Shown: piece by piece, positions 16,505 through 24,727 of the stretch | How positions within the stretch are numbered: position 1 is the stretch's first letter | How the letters are laid out: each line of letters begins with the position of its first letter | Assembly: GCA_003054665.1 (NCBI GenBank) | Contig: QAYY01000012.1 | Span: 62,001 to 126,000, forward strand | DNA length: 64,000 nucleotides | Reading direction: 5' to 3' | Source: Opitutaceae bacterium EW11 | GTDB lineage: Bacteria > Verrucomicrobiota > Verrucomicrobiia > Opitutales > Opitutaceae | The notes under the pieces: generated by a model | Databases searched by the model: none | Told to the model about the DNA's origin: nothing | What the model saw: the letters and a program-made list of their open reading frames with translations, nothing else | Translations under genes and position numbers: made by a program

Positions 16505-18433
16505 ATGCGCACTTACGACTGCCCCAGCTGCGGCGCCCCCGTGAACTTCGTGTCCGGAACGACCGCGTTCGCCGTATGCCAGCACTGCCGCTCGATGGTG
16601 GTTCGCAACGACCTGAAGCTGGAAGCGATCGGCGAAATGGCCGAGCTGCCCCCCGACCTGAGTCCGCTCCAGATCGGCACCCGGGGGCGTTGGCAGGACC
16701 TCGGTTTCACCCTTCTCGGCCGCGTGCGGCTCGCCTGGGAGCAAGGCAGCTGGACGGAGTGGTATTCGGAGTTCGACGACGGCAGGCGCGGCTGGGTCGC
16801 CGAGACGCAGGGATTCTTCGAGTTGAGTCTGCTCCACTCGGGCGAAGGCGCCCCCACCTCGATGCCCACCGCCAAGGCGGGAAGCCGGCTCTCGTACGCC
16901 GGGAAGAGCTGGCGGGTGGTCGACCGGAAGGAAGTCGCCCTCGTCTCCGCCGAAGGCGAGCTGCCCTTCGTCGCCCGTCCGGGCGAAACCCACGTCGCAC
17001 TCGATCTCGCCGGTCCGGCCGGCGAATTCGGCTCGATCGAGAGGCACGAGGACGGAGTCAGCCTGTACGTCGGCGGCTCCGCATTTTTCTCCGAACTGCA
17101 CCTCGCGAATCTCAAGGCGGTGCCGGGCTGGTCGGAAAAGACGGCCGAACCGATCCGTCGCCGCACCACCGCGCTTTCCTGCCGGCATTGCGGCGCGCCC
17201 GTGGCTTTGCGCGCCGAGGGGCTCACGATGTCCGTGGTCTGCGGTTCCTGCGGCACGATTCTGGATACGTCGCTCCCCGAGGTGCAGATCGTCCAGCGCG
17301 CCAACGCCGCGCTGCAGGCGCTCAAGCCCGTCTTGCCGCTGGGCCTGCGGGGGACCTTCGGCGGGATCGTTTACGAGGTCATCGGCACGGTTGAGCGGGA
17401 GGACGAATACTCCAGCTGGCTCGAATACCTGCTTTTCAACCCGTGGCACGGTTTTCTCTGGCTCGTCACCTACCGGGGCCACTGGTCGCTCGTCTCGCGC
17501 CTGCTCGCGCCGCCGTTTGCGGGCAGCACCAGTGTCCGGCTCGGCGGCGAACGCTACGCCCTCTTCGCCGAGGGACAAACGAAGGTGCGGCGCGTGATCG
17601 GAGAGTTCTATTGGCAGGTCACGCGCGGCGAGGTCTCCGTCGTGAGCGACTTCATCGCGCCGCCGCGGATCGTTTCGAAGGAGACCTATCCGGGGCTCGA
17701 CGAGGAAACCTGGTCCGGAGGCGAGTACCGGACGCCCGCCGAGATCTCCGCCGCCTTCAACCTGCCGGCGCCGCTCCCCCCGGCCCAGGGCTCCTATCTG
17801 AACGAGCCCAATCCGTACGTCGCCCGCTGGCCCGCGGTGCGCAATCGCGCGCTCCTCGCCCTGGTCGCGCTCGCCGTCATCCAGCTCTTCTACGTCACCC
17901 GCTCCGCGAAACAGTCGGTATTCGAAGCCAACTACACCTACCAGGCCGGCGTCGGCGACGCGAACGACGTCACGACTCCGCCCTTCACGCTCGCGGCCGA
18001 CCACCGCCCGCTCGAGATCGAGGTCTACTCCAACATCAGCAACAGCTGGATGGATTTCGACTTCGAGCTGGTGAACACCGCCACCAGCGCGACGCAACCG
18101 GCAAGCGCGGGCGTCTCGTATTATTCCGGACAGGACTCCGACGGCTATTGGAGCGAGGGCAGCCGCTCCCGCTCGATCGACCTGGCTGCGATTCCCGCCG
18201 GACCGTACCTGCTCCGCATCGAACCCTCGGCCGATGCCGGGATCGTCCGCCAAGGCTATACGGTGAACGTGAGATCGGGCGGCGTTTTCTGGTCCAACTT
18301 CTTCCTCTGCCTCGCCGCCATCTGCCTCTACCCCGCGTGGATTCTCTGGCGGCGCCACGCGTTCGAACGCGACCGCTGGTCGGACAGCGACTACTCGCCG
18401 TATTCCAGCGCCGAAACCTCCAGCGACGACTGA
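16505..18433 (+). CDS. DUF4178 membrane protein with two zinc ribbons
   Basis: A 642-residue protein built from two similar halves. Each half starts with a zinc ribbon (C6-x2-C9 and C25-x2-C28; C226-x2-C229 and C246-x2-C249). A DUF4178-type beta domain follows each ribbon (IGTRGRWQDLGFTLLGRVRL with GSWTEWYSEFDDGRRGWVAE; LGLRGTFGGIVYEVIGTVER with YSSWLEYLLFNP). After these come a transmembrane helix (LLALVALAVIQLFYV), a beta-rich extracytoplasmic domain and a second helix near the C-terminus. DUF4178 proteins commonly occur with DUF350 and spermidine-synthase-like genes, as here. The biochemical role is not established; a scaffold at the membrane is my guess. Confidence 0.85.
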   Translation: MRTYDCPSCGAPVNFVSGTTAFAVCQHCRSMVVRNDLKLEAIGEMAELPPDLSPLQIGTRGRWQDLGFTLLGRVRLAWEQGSWTEWYSEFDDGRRGWVAETQGFFELSLLHSGEGAPTSMPTAKAGSRLSYAGKSWRVVDRKEVALVSAEGELPFVARPGETHVALDLAGPAGEFGSIERHEDGVSLYVGGSAFFSELHLANLKAVPGWSEKTAEPIRRRTTALSCRHCGAPVALRAEGLTMSVVCGSCGTILDTSLPEVQIVQRANAALQALKPVLPLGLRGTFGGIVYEVIGTVEREDEYSSWLEYLLFNPWHGFLWLVTYRGHWSLVSRLLAPPFAGSTSVRLGGERYALFAEGQTKVRRVIGEFYWQVTRGEVSVVSDFIAPPRIVSKETYPGLDEETWSGGEYRTPAEISAAFNLPAPLPPAQGSYLNEPNPYVARWPAVRNRALLALVALAVIQLFYVTRSAKQSVFEANYTYQAGVGDANDVTTPPFTLAADHRPLEIEVYSNISNSWMDFDFELVNTATSATQPASAGVSYYSGQDSDGYWSEGSRSRSIDLAAIPAGPYLLRIEPSADAGIVRQGYTVNVRSGGVFWSNFFLCLAAICLYPAWILWRRHAFERDRWSDSDYSPYSSAETSSDD

Positions 18434-18440
18434 TCGATCG

Positions 18441-18593
18441 ATGAACTTTCTTCTCCGCGCCCCCCTTTACGCCGCCATCGCGCTCGGTGCCTGCGTCTAC
18501 CTCGCCGCCGCCAATGCGCGCGGCTGGAGCCCCCTCACGCCTTTCACACCCAAACCGACCGTTCTGCACGGCGCCCCCGTGCGCCACAAATAG
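18441..18593 (+). CDS. 50-residue single-helix membrane protein in the DUF4178 cluster
   Basis: A short open frame of 50 residues starting eight bases after the DUF4178 stop and ending two bases before the DUF350 start. It encodes MNFLLRAPLYAAIALGACV, a likely transmembrane helix, followed by a short soluble Pro/Lys tail (WSPLTPFTPKPTVLHG). The tight spacing on both sides and the presence of a membrane helix, as in its neighbours, argue for a genuine gene. I do not recognise a family. It could be the small-protein partner of DUF350. Confidence 0.65.
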   Translation: MNFLLRAPLYAAIALGACVYLAAANARGWSPLTPFTPKPTVLHGAPVRHK

Positions 18594-18595
18594 CC

Positions 18596-18802
18596 ATGAA
18601 TTGGTACAACCTGCTCGCCTCAGCCGTCTACGCCATCGCCGGACTGGTGATCTTCTGTCTGGGCTTCATCGTCATCGACAAACTCACGCCGTACAACTTG
18701 TGGCAGGAGCTGGTGGAGAAAAAGAACACCGCCCTCGCCCTGGTCGTGGGTTTCGTCGCCCTCGGTCTCTCCATCATCGTCGCCGCGGCGATACATGGGT
18801 GA
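18596..18802 (+). CDS. DUF350 (YjfL-type) membrane protein
   Basis: A 68-residue protein with two hydrophobic helices: SAVYAIAGLVIFCLGFIV and ALALVVGFVALGLSIIVAAA. Between them lies the loop LTPYNLWQELVEKKNT, whose EKKN(T/A)A motif is typical of DUF350. E. coli YjfL has two such units; this is the single-unit form. In E. coli the yjfIJKLMC operon places DUF350 with a PspA-like protein and an ATP-grasp enzyme; here the partners are DUF4178, a spermidine-synthase-like enzyme and SpeD, a related theme of membrane plus polyamine. Function unknown. Confidence 0.87.
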   Translation: MNWYNLLASAVYAIAGLVIFCLGFIVIDKLTPYNLWQELVEKKNTALALVVGFVALGLSIIVAAAIHG

Positions 18803-18805
18803 ATG

Positions 18806-18826
18806 CCGCGGCCGCAGCGGCCGCGG
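18806..18826 (+). terminator. GC-rich palindrome after DUF350
   Basis: A perfect 21-nt palindrome (CCGCGGCCGC, A, GCGGCCGCGG) starts three bases after the DUF350 stop codon. It would form a very stable hairpin but has no U-tract, so it may attenuate, pause or protect the message rather than end it. Confidence 0.5.
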
Positions 18827-18835
18827 AGAAGGTGG

Positions 18836-19033
18836 CAGTTGGAAGTTGGAAATTGGTGTCCAGCAAACGCCGCAGTGCCACACACCGGACTACCGATGAT
18901 TCCGTTCGCTTTCCGACCTATTCTACGCTCCCGCGAGTGTCACCAACTACCAACTACCAACTACCAACTACCAACTACCAACTACCAACTACCAACTACC
19001 AATTTCCAAATTCCAAGTTCCAACTTCTACCCC
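18836..19033. repeat. heptamer array CCAACTA/CCAACTT with inverted left arm
   Basis: Eight perfect copies of CCAACTA fill 18943-18998, followed by ccaattt, ccaaatt, ccaagtt and ccaactt to 19026: twelve heptamers, 84 bp. To the left, 18836-18856 reads agttgga, agttgga, aattgg, the inverse of the variant units, so the two sides can pair. The array is 67 bp upstream of the spermidine-synthase-like gene and lies in the gap after DUF350. The unit differs by one base from the CCGACTT unit of the array at 4043-4126, which also has twelve units. Confidence 0.9.
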
Positions 19034-19093
19034 GGCCCGTTCCGTCCACGACCGTGATCCGTCCTGAAATCCCCTTCGGCTGCTCTCCCCGAA

Positions 19094-20605
19094 ATGTCTG
19101 ACCGCGGCACACGCCTCCTTCTCCTCGCTTCCGTCTTCGCGGTCGCCACGTGCGGGCTGATCTACGAATTGATCTGCGGCACGCTCGCGAGTTATCTGCT
19201 CGGCGACTCGGTCACGCAGTTTTCCACGGTGATCGGGGTGTATTTGTTCGCGATGGGCATCGGCTCGTACCTCTCGCGCTTCGTTCAGGGCAACGTGCTC
19301 CGGATGTTCATCCGCGTGGAATACCTCATCGGCGTCGTCGGAGGGAGCGCGGCCGCGATCCTCTTTCTCTGCTTCGCCCACGTGAGTTCGTTCCGCGTGC
19401 TGCTCTACGGGCTGATCGTCGTCGTGGGCACGATGGTGGGCCTCGAGATTCCGCTCATGCTGCGCATCCTCAAGGGGCGGCTGGAGTTCAAGGAGCTCGT
19501 CTCGAAGGTATTCACGTTCGACTACATCGGCGCGCTCGCCGCATCGCTCCTTTTCCCGCTGCTGCTCGTGCCGCACCTCGGGCTCGTGCGCTCGGGCTTC
19601 CTTTTCGGCATCGTCAACGCCGCCGTCGGCCTTTGCGCCGTCGAGGTCCTCCGGCGCGAGCTCGGCGGCACCGCCGGACTGCGCGCGGCCGGCTGGACGG
19701 CCATCATCCTTCTCGGCGCCGGTTTTGCGGCGTCGGATCGGATCATGACGTGGTCGGAAAGCGCGACCTACGTCGACGACGTCATCTACGCCCGCTCCTC
19801 GCCATACCAGCGCGTCGTCCTGACCCGCTCCACCAACGACCTTCGTCTCTACCTCAACGGCAATCTCCAGTTCAGCTCGCGCGACGAATACCGCTACCAC
19901 GAGGCTCTCGTGCACGCCGGCCTCGCCCGCCTGCCGCAGGCCCGCCGGGTGCTCATCCTCGGCGGCGGCGACGGCCTCGCCGCCCGCGAGGTGCTGCGGT
20001 ATCCAGGGATCGAACACATCACGCTGGTCGATCTCGATCCCTCCGTCACCGGCCTGTTTTCCCGGCAGGAGAATCTCGTGGCGCTCAACGGAGGCGCGCT
20101 CTCCTCGCCCAAGCTGCAGATCGTCAATGCCGACGCCTTCGCCTGGCTCCGCGGCCGGACCGATCAGTTCGACTTCGTGGTCGTCGATTTCCCCGATCCG
20201 TCGAATTTCAGCGTCGGGAAACTCTACACGACGGCCTTCTTCGACCTCGCCCGCGGCGTGCTCGCCCCGGGAGGCGCGATGGTGGTGCAGTGCACGTCGC
20301 CGTTCGTGGCGCGGAAGTCGTTCTGGTGCGTCGACGCGACCCTGCACGCAGCGAAATTCGTGACAGAACCCTATCACGTGTACGTCCCGTCGTTCGGCGA
20401 ATGGGGCTTCATCCTCGCCTCGCGCGAGCCCCTTGGCGGCGTCTGGCAGCTGCCGGAAGGCCTGCGCTACCTCACCCCGCAAACGCTCGCGACGCTTTTC
20501 GCTTTCCCGCCCGACATGGGCCCGGTGCCGACGGAGGTCAACCGGCTGAACAATCAGGCCCTGGTCCGCTACTTCGAGGAAGAGTGGGCGCATTACGTCC
20601 ACTGA
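19094..20605 (+). CDS. membrane-bound spermidine-synthase-like aminopropyltransferase
   Basis: A 503-residue protein with an N-terminal membrane part (about residues 8-215; several helices such as LLLLASVFAVATCGLIYELI and YGLIVVVGTMVGLEIPLML) and a C-terminal spermidine-synthase-type domain. The synthase domain has the decarboxylated-SAM-binding motif VLILGGGDGLAAREVLRY, LVDLDPSVTGLF and the DFPDPSNFSVGKLYTTAFF segment that holds the catalytic-type Asp. It would transfer an aminopropyl group from decarboxylated SAM, which the speD product in the same operon can supply. The acceptor is unknown. Family members with this membrane part are common beside DUF350/DUF4178. The ATG at 19094 opens the first helix. 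Confidence 0.9.
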   Translation: MSDRGTRLLLLASVFAVATCGLIYELICGTLASYLLGDSVTQFSTVIGVYLFAMGIGSYLSRFVQGNVLRMFIRVEYLIGVVGGSAAAILFLCFAHVSSFRVLLYGLIVVVGTMVGLEIPLMLRILKGRLEFKELVSKVFTFDYIGALAASLLFPLLLVPHLGLVRSGFLFGIVNAAVGLCAVEVLRRELGGTAGLRAAGWTAIILLGAGFAASDRIMTWSESATYVDDVIYARSSPYQRVVLTRSTNDLRLYLNGNLQFSSRDEYRYHEALVHAGLARLPQARRVLILGGGDGLAAREVLRYPGIEHITLVDLDPSVTGLFSRQENLVALNGGALSSPKLQIVNADAFAWLRGRTDQFDFVVVDFPDPSNFSVGKLYTTAFFDLARGVLAPGGAMVVQCTSPFVARKSFWCVDATLHAAKFVTEPYHVYVPSFGEWGFILASREPLGGVWQLPEGLRYLTPQTLATLFAFPPDMGPVPTEVNRLNNQALVRYFEEEWAHYVH

Positions 20606-20619
20606 CCCGGCAGCCTCGC

Positions 20620-22248
20620 ATGATCACGCGACGTGAGTTTCTGGTCGGTTCAGCTTGCGCCGCGGGTCTGGCGGCGCTGTCCGGTTGCCGCGACCGCGAC
20701 GGCGGGCTCGCGTCGCGCATTCCCGGTGAAATCCTCGGCGCAAACAGCGCCGCCGGCCACCGCCTGCGCACCGGCGCACTGCCTCCGGTTTCGGAGACGA
20801 TCGAGGCCGAATTCGTCGTGCTCGGCGGAGGCGTCGCGGGGCTCTCCGCGGCGCGGCAGCTGCGCCGCAGCGGGGTAAACGACCTGCTGCTGCTCGAACT
20901 CGAGGACGAGATCGGCGGCAACGCCCGCTCCGGCAGCAATGCCGTCTCGGCGTATCCGTGGGGCGCACACTACCTGCCGCTGCCCAGCGAGGAATCGGTC
21001 GAGGTCGCCGCCTGGCTGGAAGAGATCGGCCTCATTACCGGACGCGCGGCTGACGGCGCTCCGATCTTCGACGAGTACGCCCTCTGCGCGGATCCGATGG
21101 AGCGTCTTTTCCATCACGGCGCCTGGCAGGAGGGCATCGTTCCCCGGCTCGACGTGCCCCACGCCGAGCGGGCTCAGATCGAAGGCTTTCTCGCCCGGAT
21201 GGACCGATGGAGAACGACGCGCGGCTCGGACGGTCGCCGGGCGTTCGCCATCCCGGTGGACCGCAGCTCGCGCGACACCGCGTTTCTGGACCTGGATCGG
21301 GTCACGATGGCGGACTACCTGAAGCGCGAGGGATGGACGTCGGAGGCGCTGCGCTGGTACGTCGACTACTGCTGCCGCGACGACTACGGCGCTTCCGCCG
21401 ACGCGGTCTCCGCCTGGGCCGGTATCCACTATTTCGCTTCGCGGAACGCCCGCGCCGCCAATGCCCCGTCCTCCGCGGTGCTCACCTGGCCGGAAGGCAA
21501 CGGCTGGCTCGCCCGCCAGCTGCAGCAAGCCGTGGGTACGGACATCCGCCCGAAGAGTCTCGTCTGGAGCATCGATTGTCCGCCATCGGGCGGAGTGGCT
21601 GTCGATTTCCTCGATCTCGCGAGCGAACGCAGCATCCGTGTGAAGGCCCGCGGGGCCGTCTGCGCGCTGCCCCGCTTCATCGCCCAGCGTTTGATTCACG
21701 GCGGCCCCGGGGCGGTCGCGGTGTTTCCCGACCTGGTCTATTCGCCCTGGATGGTCGCCAACCTGACGCTGCGCCAGCTTCCCGGCTCCACGTCGGCCCT
21801 CGCCTGGGACAACGTGCCCCGCGAAAGCCGTTCGCTGGGCTACGTCGTGGCCACACACCAATCGCTCGCCAGCCATCCGCGCAAAACGGTCATCACCTAC
21901 TACCAGCCGCTGGACGACGTGCCGCCGCAGCAGGCTCGGGAAACCGCACTGGCCCGGACGCACGAGAGCTGGGCCGGGCAGATCCTCGCCGATCTCCAGC
22001 GCATGCATCCGGACCTTCCGGCACAGACCGCGCGGCTCGACGTCTGGCTCTGGGGGCACGCGATGATCCGCCCCGTGCCCGGCTTCATCTCCGGTCCGAC
22101 GCGCCGGCGCATGCAGGCGCCGCACGGCCCCCTCGCGTTCGCCCATTCGGACATGAGCGGAATCTCGATCTTCGAGGAGGCGTTCACCCGGGGTATCGAC
22201 GCCGCCAACACGCTTCTCGCCTCCCGCAAGACTCTCTCGCCAGCATGA
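20620..22248 (+). CDS. FAD-dependent amine-oxidase-like lipoprotein
   Basis: A 542-residue exported flavoprotein. The N-terminus has a twin-arginine motif (TRREFLVG) plus a lipobox LSGC, so it is probably folded with FAD in the cytoplasm and anchored outside. The dinucleotide-binding fold is VVLGGGVAGLSAARQL near residues 67-82, followed by an acidic ribose contact (LLELEDEIGGNA). The C-terminal part (GHAMIRPVPGFI and the DMSGISIFEEAFTRG end) fits FAD-binding amine-oxidase/protoporphyrinogen-oxidase-like enzymes. It starts 14 bp after the synthase gene and overlaps speD by 4 bp, so polyamines or their derivatives are plausible substrates; that is inference. Confidence 0.85.
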   Translation: MITRREFLVGSACAAGLAALSGCRDRDGGLASRIPGEILGANSAAGHRLRTGALPPVSETIEAEFVVLGGGVAGLSAARQLRRSGVNDLLLLELEDEIGGNARSGSNAVSAYPWGAHYLPLPSEESVEVAAWLEEIGLITGRAADGAPIFDEYALCADPMERLFHHGAWQEGIVPRLDVPHAERAQIEGFLARMDRWRTTRGSDGRRAFAIPVDRSSRDTAFLDLDRVTMADYLKREGWTSEALRWYVDYCCRDDYGASADAVSAWAGIHYFASRNARAANAPSSAVLTWPEGNGWLARQLQQAVGTDIRPKSLVWSIDCPPSGGVAVDFLDLASERSIRVKARGAVCALPRFIAQRLIHGGPGAVAVFPDLVYSPWMVANLTLRQLPGSTSALAWDNVPRESRSLGYVVATHQSLASHPRKTVITYYQPLDDVPPQQARETALARTHESWAGQILADLQRMHPDLPAQTARLDVWLWGHAMIRPVPGFISGPTRRRMQAPHGPLAFAHSDMSGISIFEEAFTRGIDAANTLLASRKTLSPA

Positions 22249-22601
22249 ATCTCCCGCTCGGACACCACTCGCTCTTCGACTACCACGGCTGCGCGCGGGA
22301 GATGCTGACCGACACGGAAGCGATTCGCTCCACGCTCCTCGCCGCGGTGAAGGAAGCCGGCGGCACCATCGTGACCGATACGTTCCACACCTTCAGTCCG
22401 TACGGCGTGAGCGGTGTCGTCGTGATCGCCGAGTCGCACGTCACGATCCACACCTGGCCGGAACACGGCTACGCCGCGGTGGATGTTTTTTCGTGCGGTG
22501 TGTCGCTCGACCAGAACCGGATTCGCGACCGGATCGCGGGCGCCCTGCAGGCCCAGCGCGTGGAGGAACGCCGCTTCGCCCGAGGCATGACACCGGGCTG
22601 A
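22245..22601 (+). CDS. speD: S-adenosylmethionine decarboxylase proenzyme
   Basis: A 118-residue prokaryotic (class 1B) AdoMet decarboxylase. It is made as a proenzyme that cleaves itself to create a pyruvoyl group; the cleavage site is Glu63-Ser64 within IAESHVTIHTWPE. Other family features are GHHSLFDYHGC at the N-terminus and GYAAVDVFSCG with the catalytic cysteine (Cys84). Its product, decarboxylated SAM, is the aminopropyl donor for the synthase-like protein upstream. The ATG overlaps the stop of the FAD gene (ATGA), indicating translational coupling in one operon. Confidence 0.95.
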   Translation: MNLPLGHHSLFDYHGCAREMLTDTEAIRSTLLAAVKEAGGTIVTDTFHTFSPYGVSGVVVIAESHVTIHTWPEHGYAAVDVFSCGVSLDQNRIRDRIAGALQAQRVEERRFARGMTPG

Positions 22602-22611
22602 ACGCTGCCGA

Positions 22612-22638
22612 GGTCCGGCCTGCCTCCGGAGCCGGACC
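22612..22638 (+). terminator. hairpin terminator after speD
   Basis: An 8-bp perfect stem (GGTCCGGC with GCCGGACC, 11-nt loop) begins 11 bases after the speD stop and is followed by the pyrimidine run CTCTTCCC. It plausibly ends the DUF4178-to-speD transcript before moeA. Confidence 0.5.
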
Positions 22639-22691
22639 CTCTTCCCGGTTGCCAATGTTCGCGTCCTGATTCCGATTCCGTCCGCCCTCTC

Positions 22692-23897
22692 ATGAACCGC
22701 GTCGCCGAAGCCGAGCAAATCGTCAGCCAAAGCCTGCCCCGCCTTCCCGCTGAGGATTGTCCTCTAGCCAACGCCCACGGTCGCGTGCTTCGCGCCGAGG
22801 TGCGCGCGGACCGCGATCTGCCGCCGTACGACCGGGTGACGATGGACGGCTTCGCCCTCCGCTCGTCCGCGGTCGCCGCCGGGGTGCGCCGCTTCGAGGT
22901 CGTCGGTCTGCAGGCCGCGGGCATGATCCCGATCAGCATCGCCGACGACGCGCACTGCGTGGAGATCGCGACCGGCGCCGTGCTTCCGGCCGGCGCCGAT
23001 TGCGTGGTGCCGTACGAGGACGCCAGCCGCGAGGGCAACATCGTGACTCTCGCTCCGGATCTATCGGTGGCCGCCGGGGAAAGCGTGCATCGCCGCGCAT
23101 CCGATCACCGCGCGGGAGACATCCTGCTCGCTCCGGGCATGCGCCTGAACGCCCGGGCGGTGGCCGTCGCCGCGGCGTGCGGAGCGGCGACGGTCCGCGT
23201 CTCCGTTCTCCCCCGTATCGCCATCGTGGCTACGGGAGACGAACTCGCCGAAGTCGAGACGCCTTCCCTTGCCGCCCATCAGGTCCGCCGCTCCAACGAC
23301 GCCGCGCTGCGCGCCGGGCTGCTGGCCGCGGGTTATCACCGGGTGGAATCGCTCCACCTCCGCGATGTCCGTGCGGAAATCCTCACGGCGCTCCGCCGGA
23401 TCGTGGCGCAATTCGACGTTCTTCTCGTCACGGGCGGCGTGTCCAAGGGCAAGTTCGACTTCCTCCCGAGCGTGCTGGCCGAGCTCGGAGTGGAAAAACG
23501 CATTCACGGCGTCTCCCAGCGTCCGGGCAAACCCTTCTGGTTCGGCATGACGCCCCGGCACACGCCGGTCTTCGCCCTGCCCGGCAATCCCGTCTCCGCC
23601 TACACCTGCTTCCGGCGGTACGTGCTTCCGGCGCTGCGCCAGATGTCCGGACTGCCGCCGGCGCCTGCGGAGTACGCCGTGTTGGCGGAGCCCTTCGCCT
23701 TCGCGCCAGACCTCACCTGTTTTCTTCCCGTGCGGGTAGAGTCCATGCCCGACGGCGTTCGCCGCGCGTTTCCCGCCGGGACCAACACTTCCGGCGATCT
23801 GGCGGGCCTGGTCGGAACCGACGGCTTTCTCGAACTGCCCGCTGAGAAGTGCGAATTCCCGGCCGGCACACCCGCTCGCTTCTGGAGTTGGGCCTGA
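22692..23897 (+). CDS. moeA: molybdopterin molybdenumtransferase MoeA
   Basis: A 401-residue MoeA that inserts molybdate into adenylated molybdopterin. The N-terminal lobe has LPPYDRVTMDGFALRS and EIATGAVLPAGADCVVPYED. The MoCF/MPT-binding domain has IVATGDEL, SNDAALRAGLLAAGY and LLVTGGVSKGKFDF, where families usually show GGVSVGDYD; the KGKFDF variant keeps the Gly-Gly and the Asp. GKPFWFG and ALPGNPVSAYTCFRRYV complete the motifs, and the C-terminal domain is present. It is first in the order moeA, moaC, moaD, moaE, with 83 bp before moaC. Confidence 0.94.
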   Translation: MNRVAEAEQIVSQSLPRLPAEDCPLANAHGRVLRAEVRADRDLPPYDRVTMDGFALRSSAVAAGVRRFEVVGLQAAGMIPISIADDAHCVEIATGAVLPAGADCVVPYEDASREGNIVTLAPDLSVAAGESVHRRASDHRAGDILLAPGMRLNARAVAVAAACGAATVRVSVLPRIAIVATGDELAEVETPSLAAHQVRRSNDAALRAGLLAAGYHRVESLHLRDVRAEILTALRRIVAQFDVLLVTGGVSKGKFDFLPSVLAELGVEKRIHGVSQRPGKPFWFGMTPRHTPVFALPGNPVSAYTCFRRYVLPALRQMSGLPPAPAEYAVLAEPFAFAPDLTCFLPVRVESMPDGVRRAFPAGTNTSGDLAGLVGTDGFLELPAEKCEFPAGTPARFWSWA

Positions 23898-23980
23898 GTC
23901 TCGGTCGCGTCGACCGGTATGCGCCGCGGTTTCCCGGTTCCCGGCCTTGAGACCTTCGCGCCGCGCGCCAGAATCGGACC

Positions 23981-24475
23981 ATGCTATCCCACATCAACGC
24001 GAAGAATCAGCCGGCGATGGTGGACGTCGGCGAGAAACCGGTGACCGCGCGCAATGCGCACGCCGTCGCTGTCGTCACGCTCCCCCCGGAGCTCGCGCGC
24101 CTGATCGTGAACCACGAAATCACGGGGAAGAAGGGCCCGGTGTTCCAGACCTCCAGCATCGCCGGAGTGATGGCGGCCAAACGGACCAGCGAATTGATCC
24201 CGCTCTGCCACCTGCTGCCGTTGGACGACTGCCAGGTGGAAATCAAAGCCGGTCCGGCGGACGCGAGAGGAGCGGTGGACGTCGTCATCCACTGCCGCGC
24301 CTCGACGCACGCCAAGACCGGCGTGGAAATGGAAGCGCTCACCGGCGCTTCCGTGGCGGCGCTCACGCTCTACGACATGGGCAAGGCGGTCTCGCACGAG
24401 ATCGTGATCAAAGAAATCCGGTTGATTGAAAAAACCGGTGGCAAGAGCGACTATCGGTCCGAAGCCGAGTATTGA
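23981..24475 (+). CDS. moaC: cyclic pyranopterin monophosphate synthase MoaC
   Basis: A 164-residue MoaC that completes cyclic pyranopterin monophosphate formation from the MoaA product. Conserved elements are the MVDVGEKPVTARNAHA start, KKGPVFQTSSIAGVMAAKRT, IPLCHLLPL, the active-site region ASTHAKTGVEMEALTGAS and LYDMGKAVSHEIVI with the catalytic Lys/Asp pair. Length is normal with a short C-terminal extension. Its stop codon overlaps the moaD start by one base. Confidence 0.95.
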   Translation: MLSHINAKNQPAMVDVGEKPVTARNAHAVAVVTLPPELARLIVNHEITGKKGPVFQTSSIAGVMAAKRTSELIPLCHLLPLDDCQVEIKAGPADARGAVDVVIHCRASTHAKTGVEMEALTGASVAALTLYDMGKAVSHEIVIKEIRLIEKTGGKSDYRSEAEY

Positions 24476-24717
24476 TGGTCCGAGTACACGTTTCCTACTA
24501 CGCCCTCTTGCGCGAGCAGCGCGGCGTCTCCGCCGAGGAGGTGGAGACGTCGGCGTCCAACGCGCGCCAGCTCTACGACGAGCTGCGCGAGCGGCATCGT
24601 TTCACCCTGCCCGGCGAACGGCTGCGGCTCGCCGTGAACGGGGAATTCGCCGATTGGAGCGTGACGCTGGAGGACGGTCAGCGCCTGGCCTTGATTCCGC
24701 CGGTGGCCGGCGGCTGA
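24475..24717 (+). CDS. moaD: molybdopterin synthase small subunit MoaD
   Basis: An 80-residue ubiquitin-fold sulfur carrier that donates sulfur in molybdopterin formation. It starts with VRVHVSYYALLREQRGV and ends in PPVAGG, the di-glycine tail that becomes thiocarboxylated. I use the ATG at 24475, which overlaps the moaC stop (TGATG), instead of the TTG at 24472. No MoeB-type activating enzyme is in the window. It lies ten bases before moaE, with which it forms the synthase. Confidence 0.93.
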   Translation: MVRVHVSYYALLREQRGVSAEEVETSASNARQLYDELRERHRFTLPGERLRLAVNGEFADWSVTLEDGQRLALIPPVAGG

Positions 24718-24727
24718 CTCCTGGCCG

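Noticed and set aside
18943-18998. CRISPR array
   Set aside because: The repeats are contiguous 7-bp units with no spacers and there are no cas genes.
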